Source: Flavobacteriaceae bacterium (lineage in GTDB: Bacteria > Bacteroidota > Bacteroidia > Flavobacteriales > Flavobacteriaceae). From it: 64,000 nucleotides of DNA. The notes below the pieces were generated by a model. That model did no database searches and had not been told where the DNA came from. It saw nothing but the letters and a program-made list of their open reading frames with translations. A program made the translations under genes and the position numbers. Shown here in pieces: positions 54,880 to 64,000 of the stretch (the first letter of the stretch is position 1; every line of letters begins with the position of its first letter). Location of the stretch: contig JAGYJF010000002.1 of the NCBI GenBank assembly GCA_018402135.1, forward strand, positions 62,001-126,000, given 5' to 3'.

Positions 54880-54899
54880 CAGTTAAAAATTCATGATTA

Positions 54900-57485
54900 T
54901 TATTTAATTTCTTTCATAGCATTGTCTATTAAAGTACGCAAATGTTGTTTGTGCGCTTTTGAAGCAATATCGCCAGAAGGCGCTGCCATTGATTTGATGG
55001 CGTTTAAATTGTAAAGAGCCATCGATTTTGCTGCATTGCTGTAACGTGATGCTTGAGTTCCAACAAGCGCACCAATAAGCATATTGGTATACTCTACTTG
55101 TAGGTTTTGTCGGAATGAATTTACATTACCAGAAATATCAGCTTTAAAAATAGCATTGTTTAAATCGGTCATAAAGGCAGATAATGAATAGTCGTTTCCA
55201 TATAATTCCGAGTCAGAAATCCGTTGCACAGTATTAGGATGTAACAAATGGTTCAATACATTTCTCTGATAACTTAAAACTTGCTGGTGGATTTTTGGAT
55301 CTTCATTGCCTCTGGTAAAATTAAATCCACGACGTTGCATGGCCAAATAGTTATATAACTCGTTAGGCGTTTTATAGGCATTTGGTGAAAAAGCGAATTC
55401 GCTTAAAGCCGCCATTGCTCGCTTTTGGTCAGCTAAACTAACCGGCGTGTAAGGTTGTGTTTCGCCTTCTTGTCCAGCCATGGCTCTGTCTACATAAACA
55501 CCACCAATATATCTTGAAATAACATTGGTTGCATTGGCATATTGACCTGAAAGCAAATAATAAACGCGTCTTAATTCTTGATACGATTCACCTTCGTTGG
55601 TGAATTTAGGCTTAATATCACCCATTAATTCATTAACCATTTTAATACGCTCAGTAGCGTAACCAATGGCATCGCTCGATAAGTCACTTACCATAACTCT
55701 CGGGTCAATTGCTTTCCCTGGTGAACGCATATCATCGGCATCGTTTCCAAAAATTAATTCTGGTTTGGTAGACTGATTTAATAAGGCAGTTTTTTCAGCT
55801 TCATTTGCAAATGGTGTATAACCAAACTGAATAGCCCAAATATCGTATGGTCCAACGGAGGTATCATAATACTGACCTTGTTTGCTGCGATCTCTAATAA
55901 TGTTGATGTCGGCATAATCCATCACCGAACCCGTTAAAGCTTTTCCTTTAATAAATTCAGCATCGGCCAGTTGCTCGGGTGTGTAAATCTGACTGGCCTT
56001 CATATTGTGGTTTAAACCCAAAGTGTGACCAACCTCGTGCATAATTAGGGCTATCATTGATTCTTTTTTCATGCGCTCCATTTCTAAATCGTTTGCTTTA
56101 GCAGCGGCTAAAACAGCTTGACCAAACATGGTGTTTTCGTGCATAATGTGACCAGCAGAACACAGAAGCTGATTGTTTTCGATAAGCGAAACTTCTTCAC
56201 TCAAATTATTGCTTGCTGATAAATCGAATAGTTTATCATAAAGCACTCTATTGGTAAAGTGCACGTATTCAAGCATGATATCTGCACCTAAAATTTGTCC
56301 TGTTTTAGGGTTCACAAACGACGGACCATAGCCTCCAAAAGGCGCCTGTGGGGAAGAAGTCCAACGCAAAACATTATATCTAATATCACCAGCATCCCAA
56401 TCGGCATCGTCTGGTTGCATTTTAACAACCATAGCGTTGTTGAATCCTGCTTTTTCAAAGGCTATATTCCATTCTAAAACACCTTTTTCAATAGTTTCAC
56501 GCCATTCAACAGGGGTTGTGTTTTCCATCCACCAAACGATTGGTTCAACAGGCTCAGAAATGGGCGCTTCAGGATTTTGTTTCACCAATTTCCAACGGTG
56601 TACGAAATCTCTGTACGGTACTGAGTTGGTAGCCGTTTGATCGTTTACTTGTGTTGTGAAATAACCAACTCTTGGATCGTCAAAAAGTGGCTCATAATCA
56701 TTAGCAGGCATTGCTATAAGGCTGTGGTAAACTTTTATACTCACATTTCTACCATCGGTAACAGCATCGGAACCATTGTTTAATACGGAAGGACTAGAAT
56801 ACACATATTCAACTGCCACATCGGTATTTTCAGGATAGTTTCTAATAGCGTTTACTTTGGTTTTGTTCTTATCTAAATTGCCTAGAGCAAACGACATGGG
56901 CGAGGCGCCTGGAAATCGCGGTGGTTTTATTTGAGACAGCGTTTCTTGAGTAAATAAATCATCAGCTTTTATAAGGTACAACCCTTTTTCTTTATCGTGG
57001 GCCTCAATTTTTAAACTCGCCATAATACCAGTACTGGTATTGGCATCCTTAGCTTTAGAAATTGGATTATTTTCATCAAAATAGAAAGAGGTATTTTGGG
57101 TAACAAACTCAATTTTGTCAAAATATTTTTCAATCGTAAAAACTTTTGAACCTCTATATGCACCTCTAAAAGCGCCAGCGTCTAAAACACCATCGGCAAC
57201 CTGATTAAAGTGAATAAACTCGCTTTTAAAGTGGTCATCTGAAATTACCATTTGCAAACTACCATTAACGGTATCTTGATAAATAGTAAATAAGCCTTCA
57301 ATTTTTTTGCTTTGTTTTACAAGTTCAGTTATTGATTTATCTGAAGATTTTTTGGCAGTAGCTTCGGTTGGCTCACTACCTTTTTTCTTTTTATCCTTTT
57401 TTTGGGCAAAAGAAATCTGTGGTACCATCATAAGTGCGATAACTGATGCTACCGCAATGCGATACATGGTTTTTTTTGAAATCAT
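54900..57485 (-). CDS. Zinc-dependent metalloprotease (DUF5117/DUF5118 type), secreted
   Basis: 861 residues from the ATG at 57485, chosen because it gives a clean signal peptide (MISKKTMYRIAVASVIALMMVPQISFAQ); the track's longer start at 57563 adds an unlikely 26 residues. The N-terminal DUF5118/DUF5117-type region (KSDKSITELVKQSKKIEGLFTIYQD...) precedes the zincin site MHEVGHTLGLNHNMKAS (His483, Glu484, His487, third ligand His493) and a Met-turn-like GSVMDYADINII. The C-terminal half is helical. Probably periplasmic or outer-membrane associated; the natural substrate is unknown. Confidence 0.9.
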   Translation of the reverse strand: MISKKTMYRIAVASVIALMMVPQISFAQKKDKKKKGSEPTEATAKKSSDKSITELVKQSKKIEGLFTIYQDTVNGSLQMVISDDHFKSEFIHFNQVADGVLDAGAFRGAYRGSKVFTIEKYFDKIEFVTQNTSFYFDENNPISKAKDANTSTGIMASLKIEAHDKEKGLYLIKADDLFTQETLSQIKPPRFPGASPMSFALGNLDKNKTKVNAIRNYPENTDVAVEYVYSSPSVLNNGSDAVTDGRNVSIKVYHSLIAMPANDYEPLFDDPRVGYFTTQVNDQTATNSVPYRDFVHRWKLVKQNPEAPISEPVEPIVWWMENTTPVEWRETIEKGVLEWNIAFEKAGFNNAMVVKMQPDDADWDAGDIRYNVLRWTSSPQAPFGGYGPSFVNPKTGQILGADIMLEYVHFTNRVLYDKLFDLSASNNLSEEVSLIENNQLLCSAGHIMHENTMFGQAVLAAAKANDLEMERMKKESMIALIMHEVGHTLGLNHNMKASQIYTPEQLADAEFIKGKALTGSVMDYADINIIRDRSKQGQYYDTSVGPYDIWAIQFGYTPFANEAEKTALLNQSTKPELIFGNDADDMRSPGKAIDPRVMVSDLSSDAIGYATERIKMVNELMGDIKPKFTNEGESYQELRRVYYLLSGQYANATNVISRYIGGVYVDRAMAGQEGETQPYTPVSLADQKRAMAALSEFAFSPNAYKTPNELYNYLAMQRRGFNFTRGNEDPKIHQQVLSYQRNVLNHLLHPNTVQRISDSELYGNDYSLSAFMTDLNNAIFKADISGNVNSFRQNLQVEYTNMLIGALVGTQASRYSNAAKSMALYNLNAIKSMAAPSGDIASKAHKQHLRTLIDNAMKEIK

Positions 57486-57588
57486 TAAATTGGTGTATAA
57501 AGTGAATAATTGGTAATTAATATAGTGTGGAAAATTAAATAATATTCTGATAATTCTATTCACACGAAATGTTAAAACTCTCTGAAAG

Positions 57589-58062
57589 TCAATTTTTCAA
57601 GTAGTTTTCAATGTATTTATCCAGCATTAAATTTGTTTGAGTTTGAAGTTTTTTCTGAAAAAAGGTCGTGTTTCCAAATAACCAACCTTTAAATCCCATG
57701 GCTTGTTTGGCCCAATGCTGTAATATGAATTTGTCTCGGTGGTTAATTATTTTACCATCCTGGAATTGAAATTGGGCATGAATTAAATTGTGCACTTTTC
57801 GGCCGGTTTTACTAAAGGTGTAAAGAGCCTCCCAATCAACTGAACCATTAAATTCATTGGCAATAACGTTAGAATAAATAATTCTAAAGTCTTTGTTTTT
57901 TTGAGAGTTACAAAGCATTCTCCACATGTTTTTGGCACGTTCTCCATTTAGTTCACCAAAGGCAGGATCGTGAAATTTAATATTTTTATGATAACAACCC
58001 ACCATCGCTTCTGCATCAAGCTTACTAAAGGCCTTATAAAAAGTATGAACTAATTCCTCCAT
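57589..58062 (-). CDS. NTF2-like (SnoaL) protein
   Basis: 157 residues: VHTFYKAFSKLDAEAMVGCYHKNIKFHDPAFGELNGERAKNMWRML is the typical SnoaL/NTF2 start with a conserved HDP motif, and IINHRDKFILQHWAKQAMG follows. Such small alpha+beta barrels act as isomerases or ligand binders; no specific role can be given. Confidence 0.85.
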   Translation of the reverse strand: MEELVHTFYKAFSKLDAEAMVGCYHKNIKFHDPAFGELNGERAKNMWRMLCNSQKNKDFRIIYSNVIANEFNGSVDWEALYTFSKTGRKVHNLIHAQFQFQDGKIINHRDKFILQHWAKQAMGFKGWLFGNTTFFQKKLQTQTNLMLDKYIENYLKN

Positions 58063-58096
58063 ATCATAAAAGTAAGATAAATTTAGAATTGAACAT

Positions 58097-58118
58097 AAAA
58101 AAAGAGGGCAGAACCCTC
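58097..58118 (-). terminator. Terminator after yebC
   Basis: On the minus strand, GAGGG-TTCTG-CCCTC followed by T7. Confidence 0.75.
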
Positions 58119-58142
58119 ATTTATATTTGTACCAAATCCATT

Positions 58143-58859
58143 TCATTCGCCTTCGTTCATGGTGTGATAAACATTTTGGACATCGTCATCTTCCTCAATC
58201 TTCTCCAATAATTTCTCGACATCAGCCATTTCATCGGCATTTAATTTTTTGGTGATTTGTGGAATGCGTTCAAATCCTGAAGATAATATTTCAATCTCAC
58301 GACGTTCTAACTCAGCTTGAATCGCGCCAAAACTTTCGAATGGTGCATAAATTAATATACCATCTTCGTCGGCAAAAACTTCTTCTGCACCAAAATCAAT
58401 CATTTCTAATTCTAGTTCTTCGGGATCAATACCTTCAGCGTTCACTCTAAAATTACAGGTGTGGTCAAACATAAACACTACCGATCCTGAAGTTCCCAAG
58501 CTACCATCACATTTATTAAAATAACTTCTAATGTTGGCAACCGTTCTGGTGTTGTTGTCAGTGGCCGTTTCAACTAAAATAGCGATGCCGTGTGGTGCAT
58601 AACCTTCAAATAAAACTTCTTTGTAATCACCTTGGTTTTTATCGGAGGCACGCTTTATGGCGCGCTCAATATTGTCTTTAGGCATGTTTACGGCCTTGGC
58701 GTTTTGAATCACCGCGCGTAAACGCGAGTTACCATCTGGATCCGGACCGCCTTCTTTTACGGCCATTACAATATCTTTTCCTATGCGCGTAAAGGCCTTG
58801 CTCATGGCAGACCACCGCTTCATTTTGCGTGCTTTTCTAAACTCGAACGCTCTTCCCAT
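58143..58859 (-). CDS. yebC: YebC/PmpR family protein (TACO1-like)
   Basis: 238 residues: MGRAFEFRKARKMKRWSAMSKAFTRIGKDIVMAVKEGGPDPDGNSRLRAVIQNAKAVNMPKDNIERAIKRA is the conserved N-terminal domain, with a C-terminal acidic region. The family was described as DNA-binding regulators and, more recently, as helping ribosomes through proline-rich stretches. It is a stand-alone gene with a clear terminator. Confidence 0.95.
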   Translation of the reverse strand: MGRAFEFRKARKMKRWSAMSKAFTRIGKDIVMAVKEGGPDPDGNSRLRAVIQNAKAVNMPKDNIERAIKRASDKNQGDYKEVLFEGYAPHGIAILVETATDNNTRTVANIRSYFNKCDGSLGTSGSVVFMFDHTCNFRVNAEGIDPEELELEMIDFGAEEVFADEDGILIYAPFESFGAIQAELERREIEILSSGFERIPQITKKLNADEMADVEKLLEKIEEDDDVQNVYHTMNEGE

Positions 58860-58917
58860 TTTACTATGTTTTTTTAGAATGCCAAAAGTAAGAAAAATAA
58901 CATTTTATAAAAACGAA

Positions 58918-59208
58918 TTATTCTTCAACCTCAACAATTTGCTCAATGGCTTCTGCTAATTCAAAATCTTTTTCAGTAACGCCGCCAGCATCATGTGTGG
59001 ATAGTGATATTTTAAGAACGTTATAAGTGTTGCTCCAATCTGGATGATGATTGAGAGCCTCGCATTCAAAAGCAATACGGCTCATAGCGCTAAAACAATC
59101 TTTGAAATTTTCAAATTCAAATTCGGCGTAAATGGCATTATCAATAAATTCCCAATCAGGAAAGTGAAGTAATTTTTTTTCTATGATATCAGCTTCTAAT
59201 TTTTTCAT
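58918..59208 (-). CDS. 4a-hydroxytetrahydrobiopterin dehydratase
   Basis: 96-residue pterin carbinolamine dehydratase with the conserved HHPDWSNTYNVLKISLSTHDAGGVTEKDFELA. It regenerates dihydrobiopterin for aromatic amino acid hydroxylases. Neighbours on the same strand are not obviously related. Confidence 0.93.
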   Translation of the reverse strand: MKKLEADIIEKKLLHFPDWEFIDNAIYAEFEFENFKDCFSAMSRIAFECEALNHHPDWSNTYNVLKISLSTHDAGGVTEKDFELAEAIEQIVEVEE

Positions 59209-59251
59209 AAGTTGTGTATTTAAAGTTCAGCATAAAGGTACACAAATTGAT

Positions 59252-60082
59252 TTACTTAGTAAGTTCTTCTATCACTTTATCGCTGGTAATTTGTAAATGT
59301 TTAGGCAACAAATTAAATTTTGGCAGTACAGCCAAGTAACGCGCTTCGTTAGTGGTGTAAACATGCTTAAATTTTGGTGTGGTTTTAAATCTTCTTGCTA
59401 TTAAATCTTTTATAAAGTCGTCGTGGTGGACCAAATCGGTACTGCCAAGGTGAAACACTCCAAATTTATGGCGATTTATGATGTAATGTATTTGCTGAGT
59501 CACTTTTTTATCTAAGGTAACATTCATTATCAGATTTGGAAATATTTCAATAGCTTCTTCATTTTTTAATAAATCATTAATTTTTTGAATGCGAGGGCAT
59601 TGTAATCCAAAAACCATAGGCAGTCGTAAAATAGCCACTTGTTTTTTAGGAAGCCTGAGGAGCATATTTTCAATTTTAATTTTGAAATGTCCATAAACAC
59701 TATGGCTCAGTGTTTTGTCGAATTCATAACTTGGGTATTTACTGTAGGCGTCAAAAGCATTGGCCGATGAAATAAATATAAATTTACAGTTATTAAGCAC
59801 CACATAGTCGGCTACATGCTGGTGAATAATTGTTTGAAGATGAAAATCACCGCGCAAAGCAGAAATGATAATGGTAGGCTTGCATGCATTCAAAATATCA
59901 ACAACATCATCTTCTTCAATGGCATATTGAAAAAAATGTTTATTTGTGTCAAAGTTTGAATTGGACGTGCGGTAGGTGGCGAAAGTATGGTAATACGATG
60001 ATAATTCTTTGTAAATAGCATTGCCTAAAAAACCGCTACCACCCAAAACCAATATTCTGTGCTTATTTAAATCATCCTTCAT
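59252..60082 (-). CDS. NAD(P)-binding SDR / sugar-nucleotide epimerase-like protein
   Basis: 276 residues with an N-terminal nucleotide loop ILVLGGSGFLGNAIYKELS and an extended-SDR layout; YSVYGHFKIKIENML carries a YxxxK-type motif. Similar to RmlD/dTDP-4-dehydrorhamnose reductase-like proteins. No partner gene indicates its sugar. It follows gcvT by 25 bp on the same strand. Confidence 0.82.
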   Translation of the reverse strand: MKDDLNKHRILVLGGSGFLGNAIYKELSSYYHTFATYRTSNSNFDTNKHFFQYAIEEDDVVDILNACKPTIIISALRGDFHLQTIIHQHVADYVVLNNCKFIFISSANAFDAYSKYPSYEFDKTLSHSVYGHFKIKIENMLLRLPKKQVAILRLPMVFGLQCPRIQKINDLLKNEEAIEIFPNLIMNVTLDKKVTQQIHYIINRHKFGVFHLGSTDLVHHDDFIKDLIARRFKTTPKFKHVYTTNEARYLAVLPKFNLLPKHLQITSDKVIEELTK

Positions 60083-60107
60083 AAACCAATCTCACCTTCA
60101 ATCATTA

Positions 60108-61187
60108 TTATTTGTAAAAAGGAAGTTTTACCACAGTCGCTGGCGCTGAGTTTTTACGGATTTGAATATTAATTTTATCACCAAATTTGCTGAATTCAGG
60201 TGCAACGTAGCCTAAGCCGATTCCTTTTTTTAAGGAAGGCGACATAGTGCCTGAAGTAACCTTACCAATTAAGTTACCTTCGGAATCCACAATATCGTAA
60301 CCACTTCTTGGAACACCTTTATCGTCTAATTCAAAAGCAACAAGTTTTCTTTTTAAAACACCTTTTTTCTCTTCCGAAAGTTTATCTGAATTATTGAACG
60401 CTTTAGTAAATTTCACAATCCATCCAAGGCCAGCTTCAAACGGGGATGTGTCGTCGTCAATATCGTTACCATAAAGACTATAACCCATTTCTAAACGCAA
60501 GGTATCGCGTGCGGCCAAACCAATTGGTTTAATACCAAATTTGGCACCAGCTTCAAATACTTTATCCCAAATCTGTTTTACTTCGGTATTTTTACAATAA
60601 ATTTCAAATCCACCACTACCAGTGTAACCTGTAGCTGAAATTATAACATGCTCAATACCTGCAAAATCCCCAATTACAAAGTGATAAAACTGAATGGCAG
60701 ATAAATCATGACTCGTTAAACTTTGCATCGCTTCAACCGCTTTCGGTCCTTGAATGGCCAATAATGAATAATCGTCAGATAAATTCCGCATGGCTGCACC
60801 GATGTCGTTTTTTGAACTAATCCAACTCCAGTCCTTCTCAATATTACTAGCGTTAACAACAAGCAAATAGGTGTCTTCTTTAATGCGGTACACAATTAAA
60901 TCGTCCACAATACCACCGTTATCGTTAGGTAAACAGCTATACTGGGCTTTGCCAACGGTTAGCAATGAAGCGTCGTTGGTGGTAACTTTTTGAACTAGCT
61001 CTAGAGCTTTTGGACCTTCAATTAAAAATTCGCCCATATGACTTACATCAAAAACGCCAACCGATTTTCGTACAGTCTCATGTTCTGCATTAACGCCTTC
61101 GTATTGAACTGGCATGTTGAATCCTGCAAATGGTACCATTTTGGCGCCTAAAGCAATGTGGGTTTCGGTGAGTGCGGTATTTTTCAT
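60108..61187 (-). CDS. gcvT: Aminomethyltransferase (glycine cleavage T protein)
   Basis: 359 residues: [51 protein letters not shown] at the N-terminus, [47 protein letters not shown] and [17 protein letters not shown]. It transfers the methylene group of glycine to tetrahydrofolate in the glycine cleavage system; gcvH and gcvP are not adjacent. CAAAAGTA at 61230-61237 (TACTTTTG on the minus strand) is a fitting -7 box. No glycine riboswitch was seen in the short leader. Confidence 0.95.
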   Translation of the reverse strand: MKNTALTETHIALGAKMVPFAGFNMPVQYEGVNAEHETVRKSVGVFDVSHMGEFLIEGPKALELVQKVTTNDASLLTVGKAQYSCLPNDNGGIVDDLIVYRIKEDTYLLVVNASNIEKDWSWISSKNDIGAAMRNLSDDYSLLAIQGPKAVEAMQSLTSHDLSAIQFYHFVIGDFAGIEHVIISATGYTGSGGFEIYCKNTEVKQIWDKVFEAGAKFGIKPIGLAARDTLRLEMGYSLYGNDIDDDTSPFEAGLGWIVKFTKAFNNSDKLSEEKKGVLKRKLVAFELDDKGVPRSGYDIVDSEGNLIGKVTSGTMSPSLKKGIGLGYVAPEFSKFGDKINIQIRKNSAPATVVKLPFYK

Positions 61188-61355
61188 GTTTTGAATAAAT
61201 TTATGGTTTTACAAGGTCCAAAAACAGTGCAAAAGTATCGAAATTATTCTGTTTTAAGGTGGTGGAAACAGCAATAAAAAAGTGTTAATTTTTTGTCTTT
61301 TGAAAACAGTTGTAGATAATATTCTTAATTTCCGTCCTCAAACAAATGAAGCTTT

Positions 61356-62831
61356 ATGAAACAGCTATTCACCGCTATTTTTTTCTTATTCATATTAACG
61401 AGCGTGTTCGCGCAAAATGGCAAGCCTACCGATTATTTATCATCCGAATTTCATAAAAGTAGGAGAGACGCGCTTCGTCAAAAAATGCCAGCTAATAGTG
61501 TGGCTGTGTTTTTTGCAAATCCAGTGAGAAATAGAGCCAATGATGTGGAATACATATATCACCAAGATCCAGATTTTTACTATTTAAGCGGCTATCGCGA
61601 ACCGCATGCCGTATTGTTGATTTTTTCGGAGAATCAAACCAACTCCAATGGCGAAGCCTATAATGAAATACTGTATGTACAACAGAAAAATGAAAGAATG
61701 GAGCAGTGGACAGGCGAACGCTTAGGCATTGAAGGCGCAAAAAACCAATTGGCTTTTGAACAGGTTTTTAATGGGGAAGATTTTTTGAACAATACTATCG
61801 ATTTCATGAGCTTCGATAATGTGTTATTTAAAGATTTTTTTGATGACTATCGCGATACTAGAGATCCGGCAGATCTATACAATTTGATAGCACATTTCAA
61901 AAGTCAAGTAGGTTTTGACATAGATCGTAATGTTTCTAATGAAACTCCAAATGTCGAATTAAAACAAGAAGGCACCATCAACCAACGCGCTAATATAGAT
62001 ACCAGATCTGTCAACACTTATATGGCTTCACTACGTGAGATTAAAACCGATGACGAGTTGAAATTACTAACGAAGGCCATACGTATTTCAGCACAAGGGC
62101 AAATTGAAGTAATGAAAGCCATGAAACCGAACATGAGCGAAACCGAAATTCAAGGCATTCACGAGTTTATTTATAAAAAATATGGTAGCGAATACGAAGG
62201 TTATCCCAGTATTGTTGGTGCTGGTAATAATGGATGTGTGTTGCATTATATTGAAAATTCAAAAATGAATGTTGAAGGCGATTTAGTGTTGATGGATTTG
62301 GGTGCTGAATACCGCGGTTATACGGCGGATGTTACGAGAACCATTCCTTCGAGTGGTAAATTTTCGCCAGAACAAAAACTAATATACGATTTGGTTTATC
62401 ATGCTCAAGAAGCTGGAATTGCTACCTGCGTGGCAGGCAATAGTTTTAGAAACCCTGATAGCGCTGCCAGAAAGGTAATTAGTGAAGGTTTGGTTAAACT
62501 GGGTATTATTAAAAATGAAAGTGATGCTGGTAAATACTTTCCCCATGGCACGTCGCATCATATTGGATTGGATGTTCATGATCCGGGATTGTATCAAAAT
62601 TTTGAAGTCAACATGGTTTTAACCGTTGAGCCAGGAATTTATATTCCAAAAGGAAGTGACTGCGATGAAAAATGGTGGGGCATCGCTGTTAGAATAGAAG
62701 ATGATATTTTAATTACTGAAAACGGACCTGTCAACCTCTCGGCAGAAGCACCCAGAAAATCTGAAGAAATAGAGGCACTTATGAAAGGAAAAAGTGTGCT
62801 TGATGGATTTGTATTACCAGATTTGGATTAA
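61356..62831 (+). CDS. Exported M24 aminopeptidase P family protein
   Basis: 491 residues with a signal peptide (MKQLFTAIFFLFILTSVFAQ), an N-terminal AMP_N domain (VAVFFANPVRNRANDVEYIYHQDPDFYYLSGYREPHAVLLI) and the M24 pita-bread domain. Metal ligands are visible in VLMDLGAEYRGYTADVTRTIP (two Asp), HGTSHHIGLDVHDPG (His), TVEPGIYIP (Glu) and VRIEDDILIT (Glu). It probably cleaves Xaa-Pro peptides in the periplasm. Confidence 0.93.
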   Translation: MKQLFTAIFFLFILTSVFAQNGKPTDYLSSEFHKSRRDALRQKMPANSVAVFFANPVRNRANDVEYIYHQDPDFYYLSGYREPHAVLLIFSENQTNSNGEAYNEILYVQQKNERMEQWTGERLGIEGAKNQLAFEQVFNGEDFLNNTIDFMSFDNVLFKDFFDDYRDTRDPADLYNLIAHFKSQVGFDIDRNVSNETPNVELKQEGTINQRANIDTRSVNTYMASLREIKTDDELKLLTKAIRISAQGQIEVMKAMKPNMSETEIQGIHEFIYKKYGSEYEGYPSIVGAGNNGCVLHYIENSKMNVEGDLVLMDLGAEYRGYTADVTRTIPSSGKFSPEQKLIYDLVYHAQEAGIATCVAGNSFRNPDSAARKVISEGLVKLGIIKNESDAGKYFPHGTSHHIGLDVHDPGLYQNFEVNMVLTVEPGIYIPKGSDCDEKWWGIAVRIEDDILITENGPVNLSAEAPRKSEEIEALMKGKSVLDGFVLPDLD

Positions 62832-62909
62832 TATAATTCCTGCTGAAGCTGAAATCTAATTTGCTTAAGTTTCAAATTTAAAGCTCTTGACTTTGGTATA
62901 AAATAGTAT

Positions 62910-64000
62910 TCAATTAAACTCTTTTCTTTCGCTTGGTTTTATAATCATTCTAAAAGATTGGTCTTTATTGATATAATAACCTAACCAGTTGTAAAGTGTG
63001 CGGAGTTTATTTCTAAAATTCACCAATCCCATAATGTGAACAAAAATCCAAATGAGCCATGCAACGAACCCTTTTAAAAAATACTTATGTTTTGGAAAAT
63101 CTACAACAGCTTTATTTCTTCCTATAATCGCCATCGAGCCTAAATCTTTATATTTGAAGGGTTTTCGTGCCTCAGGGCTGATCAATAAATTTTCAGCCAA
63201 TTGTTTAGCTTGTTGCAAAGCTGCTTGGGCAAGTTGTGGATGCCCATCTGGGAAATTTTCATCGCCTGAAACCATGGCACAGTCGCCTAAGGCGTAAATA
63301 TTATCATAACCTTCAATCAAATTGTAAGCATTGGTTTTTAATCTGTTACCTCTACCGTAATTGTCTGGTGAAAAACCGTCAAACTTTTTAGCTGAAATTC
63401 CAGCTGCCCATATCAAGTTTCTCGTGGGAATTTCAATACCGTTTGATAGCAAAACAGTTTCATCTTTAAAATCTTTAACCAAAGTATTCAGCATGATGTT
63501 CACACCAAGTTTTTGCAGCTTATCATGCGTATAGGCTTGCGATTTTTTTGACATGGAAGATAAAACCGCATCTTGCCCGTCAATTAAATAAATATCTCCC
63601 AAATCGTCGGCACGTAATTCAGGATAGTCTTTGGTAAGAATATTGGAACGCATTTCTGCAAAAATACCAGAAAGTTCAACGCCCGTTGGTCCTGCTCCTG
63701 CTATAACGAAGGTTAGTAGTCGTTTACGTTTTTGTACATCTTTTGTACGCGTGGCGCGGTCTAAACGTGTAAAAATCACGTTTCTTAAGGATAAAGCATC
63801 ACTTATGGTTTTCATTGGTAAGCTTTTATCCTCAATGTTTTTATTACCAAAAAAGTTGGTTTCAACACCTGTGGCCATCACCAGAATGTCGTAGTGTATT
63901 TCACCATTATTCAGAATAATTTTGTGGTCTGATGGTACTACTTCTTTTAATGACCCAAGACGGAAAAAGGCATTTTTATTGTGTCTTAAAATTTTTCTAA
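62910..64000 (-). CDS. ndh: Type II NADH dehydrogenase / FAD-dependent oxidoreductase, N-terminus beyond window
   Basis: The track ORF stops at 63881 only because it seeks a start codon. The frame is open to the window end and continues upstream as RKILRHNKNAFFRLGSLKEVVPSDHKIILNNGEIHYDILVMATG. Visible features are the ATG-type FAD motif ILVMATGVETNFF, NAD-binding VIAGAGPTGVELSGIFAEM, WAAGI and YALGDCAMV. The C-terminal part, YFLKGFVAWLIWIFVHIMGL, is a membrane-associated helix typical of NDH-2. The N-terminal FAD loop lies outside the window. It would feed electrons from NADH to quinone. Confidence 0.92.
   Translation of the reverse strand, partial: RKILRHNKNAFFRLGSLKEVVPSDHKIILNNGEIHYDILVMATGVETNFFGNKNIEDKSLPMKTISDALSLRNVIFTRLDRATRTKDVQKRKRLLTFVIAGAGPTGVELSGIFAEMRSNILTKDYPELRADDLGDIYLIDGQDAVLSSMSKKSQAYTHDKLQKLGVNIMLNTLVKDFKDETVLLSNGIEIPTRNLIWAAGISAKKFDGFSPDNYGRGNRLKTNAYNLIEGYDNIYALGDCAMVSGDENFPDGHPQLAQAALQQAKQLAENLLISPEARKPFKYKDLGSMAIIGRNKAVVDFPKHKYFLKGFVAWLIWIFVHIMGLVNFRNKLRTLYNWLGYYINKDQSFRMIIKPSERKEFN

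Noticed and set aside
61188-61355. Glycine riboswitch before gcvT
   Set aside because: The leader between the probable start near 61224 and the ATG is only about 40 bases and shows none of the conserved riboswitch elements.

Overview
The window looks like part of a chromosome from a member of the Flavobacteriaceae (Bacteroidota). The evidence is type IX secretion / gliding genes (PorQ, a PorP/SprF protein, a gliding-motility C-terminal sorting domain), promoters of the flavobacterial TANNTTTG type, almost no Shine-Dalgarno signals, AT-rich composition, and a Kdo8N-type LPS gene (kdnB). Most of it is ordinary core genome; no prophage, IS element, CRISPR array or tRNA gene was seen.

Layout. 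1-840: a DUF1572/DinB-like protein cut by the window edge, and MsrB. 1078-11682: a glycogen/alpha-glucan cluster with a GlgM-type GT4 synthase, GlgC, GlgE, a maltokinase split by a single-base frameshift, GlgB and a GH31 alpha-glucosidase. Together these could turn glucose-1-phosphate into ADP-glucose, then maltose-1-phosphate, then branched glucan; trehalose synthase is not present here. 11769-14006: an M48 lipoprotein peptidase and a UMF1-type MFS permease. 14024-17018 (minus): an operon of ECF sigma factor, putative anti-sigma factor and two repetitive beta-solenoid-like envelope proteins. 17249-24038: Lon, PorQ, cytidylate kinase, a Kbp-like LysM protein and ribosomal protein S1. 24167-28755: pyrR-pyrB, a small STAS-like ORF, RNase Z, a decayed gene, PdxH and a CAP-domain lipoprotein.

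28756-29460 is a non-coding stretch containing about 2.5 diverged tandem copies of a ~160 bp sequence. 29516-38155 (minus) is a type IX secretion/adhesion module: a giant repeat adhesin with 15 nearly identical 237-bp units and a gliding-type C-terminal domain, a PorP/SprF protein and an OmpA-family protein. The adhesin frame is broken by one inserted base in the second-to-last near-identical unit (the 14th of 15). 38442-41887 is a sixA-ppk-ppx polyphosphate operon. Then come an outer-membrane barrel, MiaE, a lipoprotein, DnaX, a decayed coding remnant, an SDR enzyme, the RNase P RNA gene (46957-47284), RsmD, a DUF3822 protein and a helicase. 51629-54760 groups KdsB, a HAD phosphatase, KdnB and an acyltransferase, pointing to 8-amino-Kdo lipid A/LPS assembly. 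The right end carries a large zincin metalloprotease, an NTF2-like protein, a YebC regulator, PCD, a sugar-nucleotide-type SDR, GcvT, an M24 aminopeptidase and a partial type II NADH dehydrogenase.

The most notable signals are the GlgM/GlgE glucan cluster with its broken kinase, the frameshifted homogenised adhesin array, the ~160 bp decayed tandem repeat, an inverted-repeat motif shared by two surface-protein promoters, and the Kdo8N locus. Family assignments rest on motif recognition from the translated ORFs; no database search was run.
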